From the NCBI RefSeq assembly GCF_040327995.1, contig NZ_JBEPIJ010000005.1, positions 147,146-211,145 of the forward strand: a stretch of 64,000 bases of DNA, in the 5' to 3' direction. The notes below the pieces were generated by a model. The model was not told where the DNA came from. It did no database searches and saw only the letters and a list, made by a program, of their open reading frames with translations. Position 1 is the first letter of the stretch. Each line of letters begins with the position of its first letter. The stretch comes from Solimonas thermocellulolyticum. GTDB lineage: Bacteria > Pseudomonadota > Gammaproteobacteria > Nevskiales > Nevskiaceae. Below, one piece after another: positions 26,202 to 33,408 of the stretch. Both the position numbers and the translations under genes were made by a program.

Positions 26202-27062
26202 GTGAACGGGTTGATGAGATCCGTCGGCTACCGAGACCGCACAGCGGCCTTGCTGACCCAGCACGGCAAGGAGCAGGTCATAGGGCCGGTGCTGGAAGCC
26301 GCGCTCGGCTGCCGCGTACAGCGAGTGAGCGGCTATGACACCGATCGGCTCGGCACCTTCACCCGCGAGATTCCGAGGGCCGGCAGCCAGATCGAGGCTG
26401 CGCGGCGCAAGGCGCGCATCGGGATGACGCTGTCGGGCCTGTCACTCGGGCTGGCCAGCGAGGGGTCGTTCGGGCTGGAGCCGATGATCGGCATGTTCCC
26501 GTGGAACGTGGAGTGTCTGATCTGGATCGATGACGATCGGGTGCTGGAGATCGTGGGATGGGCACAAGGTGAGGCCCACTTTGGCCAAGTGCTCACCGGC
26601 GATTGGGCAAAGGCCAGCACCTTTACCCGGCGCTGGAGATTCCCCTCGCACCAGATGGTAATCCGCCCCGACGCGGCCAACGATCCGCGCATCCGCAAAG
26701 GTCTGGCAGCCTGGGCGGAACTGGAATCGGCCTTCGTGTCGGCCCGGCGTGAATCCGCAACAGGGCGGGTCTTGCTGGAAACCGATGTTCGTGCGCACGC
26801 CAACCCGACGCGCCAGCACGTGATCCGCGCGGCGGCGGAGAACCTTGCAGCGCGCCTCCAATCGGCCTGTCCAGCCTGTGGCGCCCCCGGCTTCTGGCTC
26901 GTGGACCGGGCGCCTGGTCTGCGCTGTTCGGACTGCGGTGCGCCGACTCGGGAAACCCTGGCCGAGATTCTCGGCTGCGTGAAGTGCCCACAGCGCATCA
27001 GCCGGCCCTGCACCGATCGCAGCGAGGCCGACCCCAGCCGCTGCGACTCCTGCAATCCCTGA
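26202..27062 (+). CDS. DUF6671-family protein, copy 1
   Basis: A 286-residue protein of unknown function, about 60 percent similar by eye to the copy at 37488-38366. Shared blocks are ALLTQHGKE, DTDRLGTFTREIPR, KARIGM, LASEGSFG, FPWNVE, ETDVRAHANPTR, and a C-terminal double zinc-ribbon pattern CPACGAPGF, CSDCGAPT, CVKCPQ, CDSCNP. The conserved histidine and acidic residues could form an enzyme site, but no activity is known. GTG at 26202 has a GGAGGGG upstream; ATG at 26214 is an alternative. A zinc-ribbon gene follows within 16 bp. Confidence 0.75.
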   Translation: MNGLMRSVGYRDRTAALLTQHGKEQVIGPVLEAALGCRVQRVSGYDTDRLGTFTREIPRAGSQIEAARRKARIGMTLSGLSLGLASEGSFGLEPMIGMFPWNVECLIWIDDDRVLEIVGWAQGEAHFGQVLTGDWAKASTFTRRWRFPSHQMVIRPDAANDPRIRKGLAAWAELESAFVSARRESATGRVLLETDVRAHANPTRQHVIRAAAENLAARLQSACPACGAPGFWLVDRAPGLRCSDCGAPTRETLAEILGCVKCPQRISRPCTDRSEADPSRCDSCNP

Positions 27063-27078
27063 CCCCCTGAGCGCCGCC

Positions 27079-27360
27079 ATGAAATGTCCCGCCTGCAAGG
27101 AAGTGAACCTGTCCATGACCGCCCGTCAGGGCGTCGAGATTGACTACTGCCCGCAGTACCGCGGCATCTGGCTGGACCGCGGCGAACTCGACCGTCTGAT
27201 CGAGCGCGCCGATCCACCCGCGCCAGAGCCGGCGCGGGATCGCGGCCCGGAACGCCATCGCCCCCGGGTATCGGGACGAGCGCTATCCGAAGCGGCGCAA
27301 GTCCCTGCTCGGGGAACTCTTCGATTTCTGAATGCGCTGCCATGCGGAGGTCCGCGATGA
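27079..27360 (+). pseudogene. Small zinc-ribbon (zf-TFIIB) protein, copy 1, decaying
   Basis: The N-terminus MKCPACKEVNLSMTARQGVE then IDYCPQYRGIWLDRGELDRL matches zf-TFIIB proteins and the copy at 37225, but the second CxxC is CPQY instead of CPEC, so one zinc ligand is lost. After about residue 61 the frame leaves the family: a neighbouring frame from about 27266 reads YRDERYPKRRKSLLGELFDF and stops at 27331, matching the intact copy's ending. A one-base change in the CCCCC run at 27260-27264 explains this. The current frame continues to 27360 and overlaps the bioD ATG. Confidence 0.7.
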
Positions 27361-28055
27361 AGCAAGGTGTCTTTATCACTGGCACGGATACCGGCGTCGG
27401 CAAGACGCGAATCGGAGCCGCGCTCGCCTGGCACCTCAGCCGCAGTGGCCTGAGGGTGCGGCCACGCAAGCCGGTGGAATCCGGCTGTGCGCAGGGGCCC
27501 CACGGCCTCGTGCCGCAGGATGCGATGACCCTGCGCGAAGCGGCTGGTGGTGCGGATCCGCTCGATCGGGTCTGCCGGTATCGGCTGCGCGCGCCGCTGT
27601 CCCCCGAGCGCGCGGCGCGGCTGGAAGGCCTGCCGCTGAGCCTCGGCATGCTGTACGAAGCCTGCCGGGCCGACGTGGGCGCCGGGGACTTCCTGCTCGT
27701 GGAGGGTGCCGGTGGCTTCTATTCGCCCATGGCACAGGGCGCGCTCAACGCCGATCTGGCCGGCGGCCTCGGGTTGCCCGTGCTGGTCGTGGCCGCAGAC
27801 CGGTTGGGCGCACTGAACCACACGCTGCTGACGGTGGAGGCCATCCGCATCCGCGGGCTCGCGCTGGCGGGTCTGGTGTTGAATCAACCGGTCCCGCGGA
27901 TGGACGACGGGGGCATGGACAACGCCGAAGACCTGGCACGCTGGCTGCGCTGCCCGGTGCTGCGGATGCCGCATTCGTCGCACTGCGGCGCCATGGCCTG
28001 GCACCGGGAAGCGGACAGACTGATCACGCTGGCAGCGCAATGGAGCGCGCCATGA
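27357..28055 (+). CDS. bioD: Dethiobiotin synthetase BioD
   Basis: A 232-residue ATP-dependent enzyme that closes the ureido ring of dethiobiotin in biotin synthesis. The P-loop GVFITGTDTGVGKTRIG is at the N-terminus, then RKPVESG for substrate binding and LLVEGAGGFYSPMA for Mg2+ and the product. GGAGG lies 7 bp before ATG 27357. It stands alone, without bioABFC, and overlaps the next gene by 4 nt; it may be an accessory copy of a chromosomal bioD. Confidence 0.92.
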   Translation: MKQGVFITGTDTGVGKTRIGAALAWHLSRSGLRVRPRKPVESGCAQGPHGLVPQDAMTLREAAGGADPLDRVCRYRLRAPLSPERAARLEGLPLSLGMLYEACRADVGAGDFLLVEGAGGFYSPMAQGALNADLAGGLGLPVLVVAADRLGALNHTLLTVEAIRIRGLALAGLVLNQPVPRMDDGGMDNAEDLARWLRCPVLRMPHSSHCGAMAWHREADRLITLAAQWSAP

Positions 28056-29089
28056 GGGCCGAACCGCCCGCGCAGCGGGACGGGATGGCGCCGGCAAACC
28101 CGCTCATCGAAGCGGTGACGCGCCTGCGCGACGGCGGACTGGTCGCCTTTCCGACCGAGACGGTGTACGGGCTGGGTGCCGATGCGCGCAATCCGGCCGC
28201 CGTCGCGCGCATCTTCGCCGCCAAGGGCCGCCCTGCCGACCATCCATTGATCGTGCATCTGGCCGACGCCGCGCAGTTGCGCGACTGGGCGTGCGAAGTG
28301 CCGCGCGTTGCCCGACGCCTGGCGCGCAAGTTCTGGCCGGGGCCACTGACCATGATTCTGCCGCGCGCCGCCGGCGTGCCGGACGCGGTCACGGGTGGGC
28401 TGGACACCGTGGCGCTGCGTGTGCCGGCTCACCCGCTGGCGCTCGCGCTGCTGCGTGCCTTCGACGGAGGCATCGCCGCACCCTCGGCCAATCGCTATGG
28501 CCGGGTGAGTCCGACGCGGGCCGAGCATGTGCGCGAGGAGCTGGGCGCGGCGGTGGATCTGGTTCTGGACGGGGGGCCCTGTGCGGTCGGCATCGAGTCC
28601 ACCATCGTGGACGTGACGGGGGATCGGGCACGCATCCTTCGCCCGGGCCCGATCACCAAGCGTCAGCTGATGGAGGTGCTGGGCGCGTCGTTTTCGCCGA
28701 TCCCCGGAGGCGCGGTGCGCGCGCCGGGTTGCGAGGTCTCGCACTACGCACCCTTGGCCCGCGTGGTGCTGACGAGCGGTGCGCAGGCCGTTCAGGTCGT
28801 AGAGCACTGGTGGGCTCTGGGCATGCGCGTCGGCCTGTTGTCCGGCTGGCGACCGCCGACTTTGGAAGCTTCCGTGGCCTGGCTGTCGCTGCCCGAAACG
28901 GGCGAAGAGCAAGCCCGGGCGCTCTATTGCCGGCTGCGCGAGGCGGACCACCTGGGGCTCGATGTCCTCGTCGCAGTGCTGCCACCCGCCATCGGGCTTG
29001 GCCTCGCCTTGCGCGATCGCCTGCGGCGCGCCGCTGGATCGGGAGACGTGTCGGCGCCGGTAAGCCGCGAATCGGCCACGGAGTCTTGA
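28052..29089 (+). CDS. Threonylcarbamoyl-AMP synthase, Sua5 type
   Basis: A 345-residue two-domain enzyme. The N-terminal YrdC/TsaC domain has GGLVAFPTETVYGLGADA, KGRPADHPLIVHL, PGPLTMIL, SANRYGRVSPT and DGGPCAVGIESTIVD. A linker APGCEVSHYAP leads to the C-terminal Sua5 domain. Sua5 uses threonine, bicarbonate and ATP to make threonylcarbamoyl-AMP for tRNA t6A. The start overlaps the bioD stop (ATGA). Its use of bicarbonate is notable because the next genes encode a bicarbonate transporter, though this may be coincidence. Confidence 0.92.
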   Translation: MRAEPPAQRDGMAPANPLIEAVTRLRDGGLVAFPTETVYGLGADARNPAAVARIFAAKGRPADHPLIVHLADAAQLRDWACEVPRVARRLARKFWPGPLTMILPRAAGVPDAVTGGLDTVALRVPAHPLALALLRAFDGGIAAPSANRYGRVSPTRAEHVREELGAAVDLVLDGGPCAVGIESTIVDVTGDRARILRPGPITKRQLMEVLGASFSPIPGGAVRAPGCEVSHYAPLARVVLTSGAQAVQVVEHWWALGMRVGLLSGWRPPTLEASVAWLSLPETGEEQARALYCRLREADHLGLDVLVAVLPPAIGLGLALRDRLRRAAGSGDVSAPVSRESATES

Positions 29090-29090
29090 T

Positions 29091-29264
29091 ATGGTCTGCG
29101 AGCCCAGACCGACCGCCCCGGCGCCGGAACACCGGGAGCGCATCCTCGGCGTGGAGCCCGCAGGTGTGCGCCGCCAGCGCTTCCGCGCCGGCGAATCGGT
29201 GAGGTATTCGCTGCTTGCGGGCCTCGGGACGCAGCGGACCGGGGACGAGGGCAGCGTTCCATGA
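29091..29264 (+). CDS. Possible small protein between sua5 and sbtA
   Basis: A 57-codon frame that starts one base after the Sua5 stop and ends overlapping the sbtA ATG by 4 nt (ATGA). The product is Arg- and Pro-rich with no recognised family. The tight fit at both ends is the only support; no clear ribosome site is seen. It fills the 171-bp space before sbtA. Confidence 0.3.
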   Translation: MVCEPRPTAPAPEHRERILGVEPAGVRRQRFRAGESVRYSLLAGLGTQRTGDEGSVP

Positions 29265-30208
29265 GCGCGCTCGATCCCGTGGTGCTGTTCTTCGTCCTCG
29301 GCGTCGCCGCCGGCTTGATGCGCTCGGACCTGCGGCTGCCCTCGGCGGTCTACGAGTTCGTGACCATGGTGCTGCTGCTCGCCATCGGGCTCAAGGGCGG
29401 CGTGGAACTGTCGCGCCAGCCGCTCGCGCCGCTCGTGCCGCAGATGCTGGCCGTGGTGGCCATGGGCTTGCTGCTGCCGCTGCTGGCCTACCCGGTGCTG
29501 CACCATGCCGGAAAGCTCGCTCGCGCCGATGCCGCGTCCATCGCCGCGCATTACGGCTCGGTCAGCGTCGGCACCTATGCGGTGGTGGCGGCCTACCTGA
29601 GCGCCCAAGGCGTTGCCTTCGAGGAATACATGCCGGTGTTTGTGGTTCTGCTCGAGGTGCCGGCAATCGTCGTCGGCATCCTGCTCGCGCGCGGGTGGAA
29701 TGCCGGACACCGCTGGGGGGAACTGGGCCGCGAGATTTTTCTGGGAAAGGGCGTGGTGCTGCTCGCCGGCGGACTCTTGATCGGCTGGGTGGCCGGCGCG
29801 GACGGGGTACAGCCCATCGGCGCGCTGTTCTTCGACCTGTTCAAGGGCATCCTCGCGCTGTTTCTGCTGGAGATGGGGCTGATCGCCGTGAGCCAGCTTG
29901 GCGATCTGCGGCGCTGCGGCCTGTTTCTGGGCGGCTTCGCCATCGGCTTCCCGCTGCTTGCCGCGCTGATCGGCGGCACGCTCGGCTGGGTCCTGGGGCT
30001 CTCGCCGGGCGGCACGGTGGTGCTGGCGACGCTGGCGGCCAGCGCCTCCTACATCGCCGTGCCGGCCGCCATGCGCATGGCGGTGCCGCAGGCCAATCCA
30101 TCGCTGTCACTGGCGGCTGCGCTGGGCGTGACCTTTCCGTTCAACATCCTGATCGGCATCCCGCTCTATCACGCGGCGGTTCGCCTGCTGTATCCGGACG
30201 GAGCCTGA
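29261..30208 (+). CDS. sbtA: Sodium-dependent bicarbonate transporter SbtA
   Basis: A 315-residue membrane protein of the SbtA family with about ten TM helices in two inverted halves. Recognisable parts are VTMVLLLAIGLKGGVELSRQ, SIAAHYGSVSVGTYAVV, EVPAIVVGILLARG, LLEMGLIAVSQLGDL and ASASYIAVPAAMRMAVPQAN. In cyanobacteria SbtA imports HCO3- with Na+ to feed carbon fixation. The serine- and glycine-rich substrate segments are present. It is followed 3 bp later by its PII-like partner, the standard sbtA-sbtB arrangement. Confidence 0.92.
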   Translation: MSALDPVVLFFVLGVAAGLMRSDLRLPSAVYEFVTMVLLLAIGLKGGVELSRQPLAPLVPQMLAVVAMGLLLPLLAYPVLHHAGKLARADAASIAAHYGSVSVGTYAVVAAYLSAQGVAFEEYMPVFVVLLEVPAIVVGILLARGWNAGHRWGELGREIFLGKGVVLLAGGLLIGWVAGADGVQPIGALFFDLFKGILALFLLEMGLIAVSQLGDLRRCGLFLGGFAIGFPLLAALIGGTLGWVLGLSPGGTVVLATLAASASYIAVPAAMRMAVPQANPSLSLAAALGVTFPFNILIGIPLYHAAVRLLYPDGA

Positions 30209-30211
30209 ACG

Positions 30212-30529
30212 ATGCACACCGAAACCCGAACACTGCTGACCGTGGTCTGCGAGGCCTCTGTGGCATCACGGCTCATCGCCGACCTGGAGCGCCTCGGCGC
30301 ACGCGGCTACACGATCACCGAGGCGCGCGGCAAGGGTGGACGCGGTGTGCGCGACGCAGGCTGGGATCGCAGCGCGAATCTGCGTCTCGAAGTGGTCTGC
30401 GACGCCGCCACGGCCCATGCCATCGCCAGCCACCTGCGCGACCACTACTACGACCATTTCGCGATGATCCTTTTTCTCGCTGAAGTGAAGGTGTTGCGGG
30501 CGCGGAAGTTCGGTTCCGACACCGCTTGA
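30212..30529 (+). CDS. sbtB: PII-like regulator SbtB
   Basis: A 105-residue PII-fold protein directly after sbtA. It has beta-alpha-beta segments TLLTVVCEASVASRLIADLE and ANLRLEVVCDAATAHAI and ends FAMILFLAEVKVLRARKF. SbtB trimers bind cAMP or ATP/ADP and lock SbtA closed. The region corresponding to the T-loop (TITEARGKGGRGVRDAGW) is basic and of normal length. The C-terminal CGPEGC redox loop of some cyanobacterial SbtB proteins is absent. Confidence 0.88.
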   Translation: MHTETRTLLTVVCEASVASRLIADLERLGARGYTITEARGKGGRGVRDAGWDRSANLRLEVVCDAATAHAIASHLRDHYYDHFAMILFLAEVKVLRARKFGSDTA

Positions 30530-30584
30530 GCACGATCCCGAGCCTGGCATGAACCGACATCCACGACGCAGTAAACAGCCGAGC

Positions 30585-30773
30585 ATGGAGAACGAGGTGA
30601 TCGTCGCCGTGATCGTGTTGTATCTGCTCATCGCCGTAACGATGGTGACGGTTCACTACCTGCAACCCGCGGGGCAGGAAACGCGAACGTCCTCGTCGTC
30701 ACCGTCGCACCGGCATTTCTCGGCACCGGTGCCGCCGCCCACTGCGGCGCCGACGCCGGCCGCGATGCCCTGA
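30585..30773 (+). CDS. Small single-pass membrane protein
   Basis: A 62-residue frame with one TM helix right after the N-terminus (VIVAVIVLYLLIAVTMVTV) and a Ser/Pro/Ala-rich tail (PVPPPTAAPTPAAMP). No family is recognised. An upstream ATG at 30549 would add 12 basic residues. It lies between sbtB and the corA-like gene, so it could be an accessory subunit of either. Confidence 0.45.
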   Translation: MENEVIVAVIVLYLLIAVTMVTVHYLQPAGQETRTSSSSPSHRHFSAPVPPPTAAPTPAAMP

Positions 30774-30786
30774 TGCCAATGCCGCC

Positions 30787-31758
30787 ATGATCCGCAATAT
30801 CACCCTTGCCGGCGATCAGGTACTCATCGCCAACGGCCTGCCGCCAGCCGACCGGCCTGCGCCCGCGTTCGTGTGGCTTGAGGTGTCGCGCGCGACCGAT
30901 GTGGAGCTGGCCGAGATTCGCGGCCGCTACGGCATCAGTCCGCGCAGCGACGCCCCCGGAGTCCTCGAAGAGGGCGACCATCTTTACATCCGCACTCTGC
31001 TGGTCTCACCGCAGAACGGCGAAGACCCGCGCTTTCAGTCCGTGACCTTTGTCATCGGCGAGACTCTGGTCGCCAGCTTTTCCGCCGAGCCATACGCGCC
31101 CTTCGATCTCGCGCTGCAGCGCATGCAACGCCGGCCCCGGCTGGTCGAAGGCGCGCGCGACGTACTTCGTAGACTGCTGCAGTCGGCCAATGACGCCAGC
31201 ACGCTGGCGGTGGAACGCCTTGCCGATGCGCTGGCCCGGCTGTCAGCGCGTATCACCCAGCTCTCCGCCGGCTACAACGATGCCGGACAGGAGCTGGGCG
31301 TCAGCGACCTCACGGACACGATGCTGGAACTCAACGAGCGCGAGAACCTGCTCACCGATTTCATCGAGGCGCAGCTGACGCTGCACCGGGCCGTGCGCCA
31401 CCTCTCCGGCGAGATCGACCACAAGACCGAGCCCGACCTCCAGCAGCTGGTCTACGAGCTGCTGGAAGACGTGCGCGGCACCAAGGAGCACGCCGCCTTC
31501 GAGCACGACAAGGTGCGCTATCTCCAGAACGCGGTCACCAACATCCTCAACATCAAGCAGAACCAGATCGTGAAGGTGTTCACCATCATCACGGCGGTGT
31601 TCCTGCCGCCGACCCTGGTCGGCACTTTCTACGGCATGAACTTCTCGGTGATGCCGGAGCTGTCCTGGGAACACGGCTTCACCTACTCGATGCTGCTGAC
31701 CCTGGTGGCCGCCGTGCTGCCGCTGGTCTACATTAAACGCAAAGGCTGGCTGCGGTGA
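30787..31758 (+). CDS. CorA/ZntB-family divalent cation transporter
   Basis: A 323-residue CorA-fold transporter: a large cytoplasmic N-terminal domain with long helices (LTDTMLELNERENLLTDFIE, DVRGTKEHAAFEHDKVRYLQ) and two C-terminal TM helices. The pore motif YGMNF sits at the end of TM1 (IITAVFLPPTLVGTFYGMNF), followed by MPELSW. CorA proteins carry Mg2+ or Co2+ and ZntB carries Zn2+. The N-terminal region starting AFVWLEV is closer to ZntB-like members, but the substrate is not determined. Confidence 0.9.
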   Translation: MIRNITLAGDQVLIANGLPPADRPAPAFVWLEVSRATDVELAEIRGRYGISPRSDAPGVLEEGDHLYIRTLLVSPQNGEDPRFQSVTFVIGETLVASFSAEPYAPFDLALQRMQRRPRLVEGARDVLRRLLQSANDASTLAVERLADALARLSARITQLSAGYNDAGQELGVSDLTDTMLELNERENLLTDFIEAQLTLHRAVRHLSGEIDHKTEPDLQQLVYELLEDVRGTKEHAAFEHDKVRYLQNAVTNILNIKQNQIVKVFTIITAVFLPPTLVGTFYGMNFSVMPELSWEHGFTYSMLLTLVAAVLPLVYIKRKGWLR

Positions 31759-31827
31759 AAAGGTCATGCCCCGTGCATGGCGGGTGCGGCCGTGATGCCG
31801 CCCGAAACTGGTTTCATGGAGATTCAG

Positions 31828-32415
31828 ATGAGCACTGACCACAGGCAGGATGTGTTGCAGAGGTTACTTTCCAGAGTGAGCCAAGTCCGGGCGCGCACTT
31901 GGCTGATGCTGGGTGGCGCTGCCCTGGCTGTGCTGGGGCTTATGGTTTGGGCGGCGATCGCCCTGTTGTCCTGGCTGTGGGCGCAGGCGCCGCAGGCCGC
32001 CGGGACTGGGCGGCAGATGGCGGGCGAAGCGATGACGCAGATCGAGAAACTCGCGCCAGGCTTGAAAGAGCAGGCTGCGAAATGGCTGCCCGTCGCGGGC
32101 GAGGCTCCACCGGAGCGGGATGTCAGCGGCAGCGATCCGGGACCGGTGGATCGTTTCCCGGGCCTGGTGCGCAGCCGCTTCGCGCGTGACGAGAACGTGA
32201 TCGAGGTGAGCTATGCGGGGCGTGCCGACTTCGATGCCGTGCTCACCCACTATGTGCAGGGTTTTGCCGCGAGCGGTTTCACCCAGGACGTGCTGGCCGC
32301 AACCGCAGAGGAGGAGCGCCACCAATTCGTCGGCGCATCCGGGCGGTTCGAGCTGCGGATCGGGCGTCGGCCCGGCGGCGTGGTCGAGGTGGACTTGAGG
32401 CAGGTCCTGCAATGA
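31828..32415 (+). CDS. Membrane-anchored protein of unknown function
   Basis: A 195-residue protein with one TM segment near residues 25-50 (LMLGGAALAVLGLMVWAAIA), an amphipathic region and a C-terminal alpha/beta part (FDAVLTHYVQGFAASGFTQD, RFELRIGRRPGGVVEVDL). GGAG is well spaced before ATG 31828. The family is not recognised. It sits between the CorA-like and sodium-channel genes. Confidence 0.6.
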   Translation: MSTDHRQDVLQRLLSRVSQVRARTWLMLGGAALAVLGLMVWAAIALLSWLWAQAPQAAGTGRQMAGEAMTQIEKLAPGLKEQAAKWLPVAGEAPPERDVSGSDPGPVDRFPGLVRSRFARDENVIEVSYAGRADFDAVLTHYVQGFAASGFTQDVLAATAEEERHQFVGASGRFELRIGRRPGGVVEVDLRQVLQ

Positions 32416-32544
32416 CGTCGGCAAGGCTGGTTCCATGCACTGCGTGTTTTGCCTCTCTCGCCGCCGATAGGGGATCCGGTGACCGTTCATGACCCACCCG
32501 CTTGGGAAACGCAGCGCCGCGCCGCGGGCGCAGGGTGCGCGCCG

Positions 32545-33408
32545 ATGATACGGACGGACCTGCTGATCGAGACATCGCTGCGCGAGCGGATGCACGAACT
32601 CCTCGAGAGGCCCCGCGTGCAACGGGCCATCATCGCACTGATCCTGGTCAATGCCGCGATCCTGGGGCTCGAAACCTCCCCGTCGGTCATGGCGGCTGCC
32701 GGGCCGCTGCTGCTGGCGCTCGACACGACGATCCTGGCGGTTTTCGTGGTGGAGATCGCGTTGCGGCTCTACGTCCACCGGCTCGCCTTCTGGCGTGATC
32801 CCTGGAGCGTGTTCGATTTCACGGTGGTGGCGATCGCGCTGATCCCGGCCGCGGGACCCTTTGCGGTACTGCGCGCGCTGCGGGTGCTGCGCGTGTTGCG
32901 CCTGCTGAGCATGGTGCCTTCGATGCGCAAGGTGGTCGGGGCCTTGCTCTCGGCCATCCCGGGACTGGGCTCCATCGCCCTGGTGCTGATGATCATCTAT
33001 TACATCGCCGCGGTCATCGCCACCAACCTGTTCGCCGCCGCCTATCCGGAGTGGTTCGGAACCCTGGGCCGTTCCCTCTACACCCTGTTCCAGATCATGA
33101 CGCTGGAGAGCTGGTCGATGGGGATCTCGCGTCCCGTGATGGAACAGTTTCCCTACGCCTGGGCCTTCTTCATCCCCTTCATCCTGGTGGCCACCTTCAC
33201 CATGCTGAACCTGTTCATCGCCATCATCGTCAATGCGATGCAAAGCTATAACGAGGCGCGACACCCCTCGACGGCGCCGGCGATTCACGAAACACGCGAT
33301 CCCGTCGAAGCGGATCTGCGCAGCGAGTTGCGCCGACTCCAGGGCGAGATCGGCGAATTGAAGCAGATGCTGGAACGCGCGCTCGCCAGCGCAGGGAAGG
33401 CCCGATGA
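32545..33408 (+). CDS. Voltage-gated sodium channel, NavMs/NaChBac type
   Basis: A 287-residue single-domain six-TM channel. S4 carries spaced arginines (RALRVLRVLRLLSMVPSMRK). The pore has TLFQIMTLESWSMGI, whose selectivity filter TLESWSM (residues 186-192) equals that of NavMs from Magnetococcus. S6 is LVATFTMLNLFIAIIVNAM, and a C-terminal coiled coil follows (RRLQGEIGELKQMLERAL), as in tetrameric bacterial Nav channels. Start ATG 32545 gives a normal N-terminus; GTG 32479 is possible. The stop overlaps the P-type ATPase by 4 nt. Confidence 0.92.
   Translation: MIRTDLLIETSLRERMHELLERPRVQRAIIALILVNAAILGLETSPSVMAAAGPLLLALDTTILAVFVVEIALRLYVHRLAFWRDPWSVFDFTVVAIALIPAAGPFAVLRALRVLRVLRLLSMVPSMRKVVGALLSAIPGLGSIALVLMIIYYIAAVIATNLFAAAYPEWFGTLGRSLYTLFQIMTLESWSMGISRPVMEQFPYAWAFFIPFILVATFTMLNLFIAIIVNAMQSYNEARHPSTAPAIHETRDPVEADLRSELRRLQGEIGELKQMLERALASAGKAR

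Noticed and set aside
27332..28051. Upstream extension of the Sua5 reading frame over bioD
   Set aside because: The extension is the shadow of bioD; the ATGA overlap at 28052 gives a normal Sua5 N-terminus.
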